DNA from: RGIG3159 sp034927685
Lineage (GTDB): Bacteria; Bacillota; Clostridia; Oscillospirales; Oscillospiraceae
NCBI GenBank assembly: GCA_034927685.1
Contig: JAYFPO010000030.1
Coordinates: forward strand, 1 to 56,955
DNA: 56,955 nt
Reading direction: 5' to 3'
The notes below the pieces were generated by a model, which saw nothing but the letters and a program-made list of their open reading frames with translations, made no database searches and was not told the DNA's origin. The position numbers were made by a program, and so were the translations under genes. Shown one piece after another: positions 52,356 through 56,955 of this stretch (position 1 is its first letter; every line of letters starts with the position of its first letter).

Positions 52356-53770
52356 TCGATATCCGATTTGACTTCGGCCGGCGGCGCTTCCAATGCCTCC
52401 GGATGGGCCATCAGACGCTTGAAGTGCTTCAGTGCGGCTGCAAAGTAAAAGCCGTCGCAGATGCGCTCGTCGCTGACAAAGGTGACATCCATAAACTTCC
52501 GCTCCTCCGTCGTGCCGTCGTCACGCAAAACGGTCTTGCGGTACTTGCCGCCCAGGCAGCAGAACACCGGCAAATTGCCGAAGTCGTAGAGGTGATGGTA
52601 GATGGCGGGAATCCCCAGCGACGCCATGGACGTGAAGAAAATCGTGCCATGGAAGGGACTGATATCGATGATGAAGTTCGGCAGCAATCCGAAGTAATCC
52701 AGCAGCTTAAACAGCCAGATCAGGAACTTCTTGACGAGGCCCGGCAAGGCCTTCACCAGCGCGGCCGTCTGGTCAAAGCCGCTGTCGTCTTCATTTTTTG
52801 CCGTATTAATCGCGGCAGCCAGCTTCCCGCTGACCTGTTCCAGCGTGTCGGCGGGCGTCAGATGAAGCTTGATTGCCGTCTCCTCGCCCGCGGTGGTCAT
52901 CTCCTTCTTGACGATCATGTTGAACACGACATCGCCATCCCGGGAATAGACCTTCTGTCCGGAGATGAAGCGGTTTCCGCCGGGATATTCGGCGATGACC
53001 CGGCAGTAGGCCGCCAGATAAATCTGGGTAATCGTCAGCTTCGTCATGCCTTCGCGGCGGCGGCGGCGGATATACTTGTCCGTCTCCGTCACGTCGATGG
53101 TATCACGAATCAGGTTGTTGGCACCATTCCGGTCCGGCATAATATAGGGGCCGACGCCGGAAATGGGGTCCAGGCTGCGAAGCATGCGCCCGTCGTACCG
53201 GTCTCCCCAGGTCTTATGATATTTGCCGTCCGAATATCGCTGGATCGACAGCTCCAGGCACAGCAGGCCAAAAAGCGCTGCAAGTGTCGGAAAATCCCGC
53301 AGCCACTCCGCCAGAGTGCGGTAGTGATTGACGAGCAAATTCTCCGGAATGGCCCGGACCAGCAGAAGTCCCAGCGTGAACAGCCCCAGAATCAGCCGGT
53401 CCGTCCACCAGGAGATCTTGCCGGAGACCGTCTCCCAGTAGTAAACCGCGAAGACCGCGCAGGCCAGCCAGATCAGCAGCCGATGCCACAGGCTGTAGGC
53501 ACCCGCGTGGCTGAACTCACTCAGGCAGTAGAGGGCGACGGGAATCGCCGTCCGATAAAAATGATCCTTACCGCTGCAAAGCACAATCAGTATCAGCAGC
53601 ACCTCCGCGATCACCGGCAGCAGGATTTGGAACGCCATTGCGGACCCCGTTTCTGTGCCTTTCCCACAGCGCAATATCAGGCGAACCACGGCCGAGCAGA
53701 AGATGAGCAGTACCGAGAGCCACGTCAGCACGTTTTTTCGGCTGACGTAATAATCCTTTCTCTTTTCCAT
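52352..53770 (-). CDS. membrane protein fused to an E2-acyltransferase-like domain
   Basis: 472 residues from MEKRKDYYVS. Residues 1-175 hold about five or six membrane helices. Residues 180-460 resemble the CoA-dependent acyltransferase (2-oxoacid dehydrogenase E2/CAT) fold: MTKLTITQIYLAAYCRVIAE, NRFISGQKVY, DISPFHGTIFFTSMASLGIP, and the end VSDERICDGFYFA, which aligns with the E2 motif DHRVIDG. The catalytic His position is Glu (Asp434-Glu435-Arg436), so ordinary E2 chemistry is unlikely. I recall similar clostridial proteins with DERICDG, which suggests the change is a family trait. No lipoyl domain, E1 or E3 gene is near. Role unknown. A promoter lies at 53778-53806. Confidence 0.75.
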   Translation of the reverse strand: MEKRKDYYVSRKNVLTWLSVLLIFCSAVVRLILRCGKGTETGSAMAFQILLPVIAEVLLILIVLCSGKDHFYRTAIPVALYCLSEFSHAGAYSLWHRLLIWLACAVFAVYYWETVSGKISWWTDRLILGLFTLGLLLVRAIPENLLVNHYRTLAEWLRDFPTLAALFGLLCLELSIQRYSDGKYHKTWGDRYDGRMLRSLDPISGVGPYIMPDRNGANNLIRDTIDVTETDKYIRRRRREGMTKLTITQIYLAAYCRVIAEYPGGNRFISGQKVYSRDGDVVFNMIVKKEMTTAGEETAIKLHLTPADTLEQVSGKLAAAINTAKNEDDSGFDQTAALVKALPGLVKKFLIWLFKLLDYFGLLPNFIIDISPFHGTIFFTSMASLGIPAIYHHLYDFGNLPVFCCLGGKYRKTVLRDDGTTEERKFMDVTFVSDERICDGFYFAAALKHFKRLMAHPEALEAPPAEVKSDID

Positions 53771-53777
53771 AGACCTC

Positions 53778-53806
53778 ATTATAGCAGGTTGCAGCCCGTT
53801 CGACAA
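53778..53806 (-). promoter_or_regulatory. promoter of the membrane/E2-like gene
   Basis: Minus-strand TTGTCG (53801-53806), 17-base spacer, consensus TATAAT (53778-53783). Transcription would start about at the annotated ATG (53770), see findings. Confidence 0.6.
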
Positions 53807-53844
53807 GGCTACATTTGTATTACAGCACACAAGAAATTGTAAAA

Positions 53845-54345
53845 TTACTCGTCATTCAGGACAAAATCCTCCGCCAGAATGGATTCGTCGTTCTCGATCC
53901 ACTCGCTGACCGGCACGACCGTATAGTCCCGCTCCGTATTTCGCATGACCACCCGCTCGATCCCCGCGTTGATGATCTGCCGCCGGCACATGGAGCAGGG
54001 CTGCGGGTCGGCCAGCAGCGCGCCGGAGACGGCGTCGCGCCCCGCCAGATACAGCGTGCCGCCCAGCGCCTCGCTCCGCGCGGCAGAGATGATCGCGTTG
54101 GCCTCCGCGTGGACGCTGCGGCACAGCTCATAGCGCTGTCCGCTGGGAATTCCAAGCTTCTGTCGGACGCAGTAGCCCAGGTCGGTACAGTTGACCCGGC
54201 CCCGGGGCGCGCCGTTGTAGCCTGTCGCGATAATCTCGTCGTTGCGCACGATGATCGCGCCGTAGTGCCGCCTTGCACAGGTAGACCGCTCCGAAACGGT
54301 CTGTGCAATGTCGAGATAGTAATTTTCCTTGTCAATTCTGGCCAT
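53845..54345 (-). CDS. dCMP deaminase
   Basis: 166 residues from MARIDKENYYLDIAQ, with GAGGAGAG upstream. Zinc site: HAE in RSVHAEANAI and PCSMC in QPCSMCRRQI; ATGYNGAPRG is the usual substrate loop. Deaminates dCMP to dUMP for dTMP synthesis. It is 14 bp after the sortase gene, probably the last of that transcript. Confidence 0.93.
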   Translation of the reverse strand: MARIDKENYYLDIAQTVSERSTCARRHYGAIIVRNDEIIATGYNGAPRGRVNCTDLGYCVRQKLGIPSGQRYELCRSVHAEANAIISAARSEALGGTLYLAGRDAVSGALLADPQPCSMCRRQIINAGIERVVMRNTERDYTVVPVSEWIENDESILAEDFVLNDE

Positions 54346-54359
54346 AGCAGGCTCTCCTC

Positions 54360-55160
54360 TCACATAAGCGGCGTCAGGACGCCCAGCACTACATAGCGGG
54401 CGTCATCGTATTCATAGCTGCAGGTGGAGAGCAGCAGCAGCTTGTCCTCCACCGCCGGCGTTACACCGGAAACAAAGGCAGAGCTGGAAATTGCCTTCTC
54501 CAGATAGGCCGCATGCTCCGCCTCCGTGCCAAAGCGCAGCACATAGGCCCAGCTGTCCGCCGCCGTCACAAAGGCAGAGAAAAGGTCCACCCGGTAGTCC
54601 CCCGTCGGCGTCAGCAAATACATCGTCGGGTGCTCGTCGTAGTACTCCTGCTTGCTATAGCTCAGCAGGCTGTGAAACATCGAGCCGTCCTTCATATTGT
54701 GGCCGTACAGGACCGAGTCGTTGTCCGAAAAATCCGGGCTCCCCTGATCGTCCATGAAAATCGTGCCGCCGGAACTGCTGCTGCCGTCCATCATCCGATT
54801 CAGATAGTAGCTGTTGTCATCGCCCTGCACCACCGGATAGTTGATTGCGGTGTCCGCGCAGTAGAGCCACCCGATCACGTCGCTGTTTTCCGCCCGCAGG
54901 CTTTCGAAATCCACGGTGATCGGCACCTCATTCGGCTGCGCCGCCGCTTCGGTGTCCGCCGGCTCCGCTTCTTTCTCCGTCTGCGGCGTCTCGCTCTGGG
55001 TCTCCGCCGCCTCCGCCGGCTTTACATATTCCGAAGCCGTACTGGAATAGTAGTTCTTTGCCCGCCGGTACTCGGAATAAATGGAGATCAACTGGTAGGC
55101 GGAATAGACAAAGACCGCAAGGCAGATCGAGAAAAGAATCCATCGCAGGGCCTTTTTCAT
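54360..55160 (-). CDS. class B sortase
   Basis: 266 residues. N-terminal membrane anchor (about 7-28), Glu/Ala/Thr-rich stalk (about 45-80), then the sortase barrel with catalytic His in LYGHNMKDGSMF, Cys in LLSTCSYEYDD and Arg in DDARYVV. The order and the spacing are those of SrtB. It would attach proteins bearing a C-terminal sorting signal to the wall; no such signal is seen in the window's surface proteins. Start overlaps the upstream gene by 4 bp. Confidence 0.93.
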   Translation of the reverse strand: MKKALRWILFSICLAVFVYSAYQLISIYSEYRRAKNYYSSTASEYVKPAEAAETQSETPQTEKEAEPADTEAAAQPNEVPITVDFESLRAENSDVIGWLYCADTAINYPVVQGDDNSYYLNRMMDGSSSSGGTIFMDDQGSPDFSDNDSVLYGHNMKDGSMFHSLLSYSKQEYYDEHPTMYLLTPTGDYRVDLFSAFVTAADSWAYVLRFGTEAEHAAYLEKAISSSAFVSGVTPAVEDKLLLLSTCSYEYDDARYVVLGVLTPLM

Positions 55161-56527
55161 AGATTACCCTTTCCCCGCGCGATGAACACGCCGCGGCTCG
55201 GCCCCAGAATGCGGCCATGGTCCACCGCGAGCCGGCCGCGCAGCCAGACCGCCTCGATCCTGCCGCAGGTCCGGAAGCCCTCATAGGGCGAGTAGTCCAC
55301 GTTCGCAGCCTGATCCGCCGCCGTGATCGCGCCGTCTGCCGCCGGATCGTAGACGACGATATCCGCGTCGCTGCCTGGGGCCAGAACGCCCTTGCGCGGG
55401 TAGGCGCCGTAGAGCTTCGCGGGGTTTTCCGAGAGCACGCGGCACATCTGTGCGAGCGAGATCCGCCCTGCCGCCACGCCGCCCGTATAGAGCAGCACGC
55501 CCCTGGTTTCCACGCCGGGCAGGCCGCCGGGGATTTTCGTGAAGTCCCCCCTGCCCGCGTCCTTCTGCCGCAGCGTAAAGCTGCAATGGTCTGTGGATAC
55601 CGTTTGGATCTGCCCCTCCGCCAGCGCCTGCCAGAGGCAGTCCTGATCCAATTTCTTCCGCAGCGGCGGCGCGCAGACATAGCGGGCACCCCGGAAGTCC
55701 GGCAGGCTGTAGAGGCTGTCGTCCAGGAACAGGTACTGCGGGCAGGTTTCCACATAGCACTTCTGCCCCCGCTGCCGGGCCGCCTGCACCTCGCGGTACC
55801 CCGCGGCCGAGGAGAGGTGGACGATGGTCACCGGCACGTCCGCCAGCGCCGCCATTTTAAGCAGGCGGGAAACCGCCTCCGCCTCCAGCTCCGCCGGACG
55901 GCTCAGGGGGTGGGACTCCGGTCCCAACTGCCCGGCCGCCCTGCGCTCCGCGGTGAGCGCGTCGATGACGCCGCTGTTTTCGCAGTGGACGCCCACGATA
56001 CCGCCCAGCTCCTTCATCTTCCGCAGCGCAAAAAACATGTCCCGGTCGCCGATCATCATGGCCGGATAGGTCATGTACATTTTAAAGGAGGAAACGCCCT
56101 GCTCGAACATCCGCGGCAGCTCCGCGAGGATGCCGGGATTCCAGTCGTCGATGGTCATGTGGAAGCTGTAGTCGCAGGCGCAGCGGCCGTCGGCCTTTTT
56201 GTGCCAGAGATCCAGGCCGTACTGGAGCGTTTCGCCCTTGTTGGGGCAGGCAAAGTCGATGACCATGGTGGTTCCGCCCCGCAGCGCGGACCGCCCGCCG
56301 GTCTCGAAATCGTCCGCCGTGGTGGTGTTGCAGACGTCCAGATCAAAATGCGTGTGGGCATCGATAAAGCCCGGAAACAGCAGCTTCCCCGCCACATCCA
56401 CGGTTTCGGCGCCGCTGTCGGGCAGATCTTTGCCGACCGCGAGAATCTTCTCTCCCTCCAGCAGCACGTCGGCCGCGCAAACGCCGCTGCCGGAAACCAC
56501 CGCGCCGCCCTTCAGCAAAACCCTCAT
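55157..56527 (-). CDS. dihydropyrimidinase / D-hydantoinase
   Basis: 456 residues from MRVLLKGGAVVSG, GGAGG eight bases upstream. Metal ligands: HTH in DAHTHFD, carboxylated Lys in SFKMYMT, His in VHCEN, His in VHLSS, Asp in STDHCSF. The SSAxG/ETCPQYL blocks fit dihydropyrimidinase more than dihydroorotase or allantoinase. It opens the ring of dihydrouracil or 5-substituted hydantoins. Overlaps the sortase start (ATGA). Confidence 0.9.
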   Translation of the reverse strand: MRVLLKGGAVVSGSGVCAADVLLEGEKILAVGKDLPDSGAETVDVAGKLLFPGFIDAHTHFDLDVCNTTTADDFETGGRSALRGGTTMVIDFACPNKGETLQYGLDLWHKKADGRCACDYSFHMTIDDWNPGILAELPRMFEQGVSSFKMYMTYPAMMIGDRDMFFALRKMKELGGIVGVHCENSGVIDALTAERRAAGQLGPESHPLSRPAELEAEAVSRLLKMAALADVPVTIVHLSSAAGYREVQAARQRGQKCYVETCPQYLFLDDSLYSLPDFRGARYVCAPPLRKKLDQDCLWQALAEGQIQTVSTDHCSFTLRQKDAGRGDFTKIPGGLPGVETRGVLLYTGGVAAGRISLAQMCRVLSENPAKLYGAYPRKGVLAPGSDADIVVYDPAADGAITAADQAANVDYSPYEGFRTCGRIEAVWLRGRLAVDHGRILGPSRGVFIARGKGNL

Positions 56528-56554
56528 GGAGCACGCCTCCTTTGTTTTGGCTCT

Positions 56555-56583
56555 ATTTTAGCACGGTTCCGCTGAAAATGGAA
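56555..56583 (-). promoter_or_regulatory. promoter of the dihydropyrimidinase operon
   Basis: Minus-strand TTCCAT (56578-56583), 17-base spacer, TAAAAT (56555-56560). Confidence 0.5.
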
Positions 56584-56766
56584 CGCTCAATTTTGACATC
56601 GTGCGTCCGCATGAAACGGAGTTCTTTGCGGCCGCTATTGCCGCATTCCGAGGTGTGCTGTTCCGGCGTTTTGCCTGCTTACCGACTCTCTTCCAACGGA
56701 AAGGTAAACGCCCTTTGAAAATACAATTCTCAACCGGAAAAAGGCCGCGCACACGCAAAAAAATAC

Positions 56767-56795
56767 TTGCAATTCCTGAGAGGATCTGCTATACT
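56767..56795 (+). promoter_or_regulatory. promoter of the tRNA-Ala transcript
   Basis: TTGCAA (56767-56772), 17-base spacer, TATACT (56790-56795) with TGC extension. I see no gene between 56528 and this promoter. Confidence 0.75.
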
Positions 56796-56807
56796 AAATC
56801 ACGCCTT

Positions 56808-56840
56808 GGGGGATTAGCTCAGCTGGGAGCGCAAGCACTC
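56808..56840 (+). pseudogene. truncated tRNA 5' part (tRNA-Ala-like)
   Basis: GGGGGATTAGCTCAGCTGGG followed by AGCGCAAGCACTC is a tRNA acceptor arm and D-arm, resembling the tRNA-Ala 5' half at 56925. The 3' D-stem is GCGC in place of GAGC, and no anticodon stem, T-arm or 3' acceptor follows. Confidence 0.65.
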
Positions 56841-56924
56841 AGGTATGCGACCCCTCAACAATGAGGAAAGCAAAAAAATTGAATAGCCCGGAAGTCCAGT
56901 AAAATCAAAGGTTTCCGAACACAC

Positions 56925-56955
56925 GGGGGTATAGCTCAGCTGGGAGAGCGCCTGC
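56925..56955 (+). tRNA. tRNA-Ala, 5' part, cut by the window edge
   Basis: GGGGGTA acceptor strand, TA, GCTC/GAGC D-stem around AGCTGGGA, and CCTGC of the anticodon stem. The identity is inferred from this typical tRNA-Ala 5' half; the anticodon is outside the window. An rRNA operon or tRNA cluster may follow. Confidence 0.8.

Noticed and set aside
52352..53770. active dihydrolipoyl acyltransferase subunit of a 2-oxoacid dehydrogenase
   Set aside because: No lipoyl or E1-binding domain, catalytic His replaced by Glu, membrane helices at the N-terminus, no partner genes.
1..56955. CRISPR arrays, prophage or defence islands
   Set aside because: No regularly spaced repeats, integrase, phage structural or recognisable defence genes were seen; the only mobile sequence is the IS3 stump.

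Overview
The window looks like a chromosomal segment of a GC-rich, Gram-positive anaerobe of the class Clostridia. An Oscillospiraceae-type gut bacterium is my best guess. The indications are a V/A-type ATPase operon in the clostridial order, a ZTP-riboswitch-controlled purine operon with a single-chain PurL and a split PurH, a class B sortase, a VanW/SH3 surface protein, AGGAGG-type ribosome binding sites, and promoters close to TTGACA-17-TATAAT. The assignment rests on gene content only.

Layout. 1-8.7 kb (minus strand): an OmpR-type two-component system, and an operon of M18 aminopeptidase, a heterodimeric ABC exporter and a MalY/PatB-type PLP enzyme. 8.8-9.0 kb: the 3' stump of an IS3-family element. 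9.0-11.4 kb (minus): a membrane-anchored J-domain protein with DnaK. 11.5-13.7 kb (plus): a Cof-type HAD phosphatase, a DUF2284 protein and a DUF554 membrane protein. 13.7-14.8 kb (minus): a small Cys-containing protein and an amidohydrolase.

15.0-27.9 kb (plus) is one purine operon: promoter, ZTP riboswitch, overlapping intrinsic terminator, then purE-purC-purF-purM-purN-purO-like-purH(AICAR transformylase)-purD-purL-guaB. Adjacent genes are 24 bp apart or less, or overlap. Together they carry PRPP to IMP, except for the PurB (and PurK) steps, and then to XMP. 28.0-30.4 kb (minus): a zinc-ribbon protein, a possible TTG-start small gene, a uroporphyrinogen-decarboxylase-like protein and a DUF212 protein. 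30.5-34.7 kb (plus): a YgiQ radical-SAM protein, a small membrane protein, a two-OB-fold SSB-like protein and a DUF4349 lipoprotein. 34.9-37.4 kb (minus): a large secreted LRR/InlB-repeat/SH3/VanW protein.

37.5-43.1 kb groups D-serine dehydratase, a HAD phosphatase, a polar amino-acid ABC importer and, convergently, a CntK-like amino-acid racemase. This suggests D-amino-acid handling. 43.3-52.2 kb is a nine-gene V/A-type ATPase operon (H/G-I-K-E-C-F-A-B-D) behind a structured leader; its K subunit carries the Na+-site residues known from Enterococcus NtpK. 52.3-56.5 kb (minus): a membrane protein fused to an E2-acyltransferase-like domain, then dCMP deaminase, sortase B and dihydropyrimidinase. 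The window ends in a tRNA-Ala gene cut by the edge, with a truncated tRNA-like copy and a strong promoter upstream.

Most of the window is housekeeping or conserved content. I found no CRISPR array, prophage or recognisable defence island. The features most worth a second look are the ZTP riboswitch/terminator overlap, the PurO-like plus stand-alone AICAR transformylase pair, the CntK-like racemase beside amino-acid genes, the V-ATPase leader, and the membrane/E2-like fusion whose catalytic His position is Glu.
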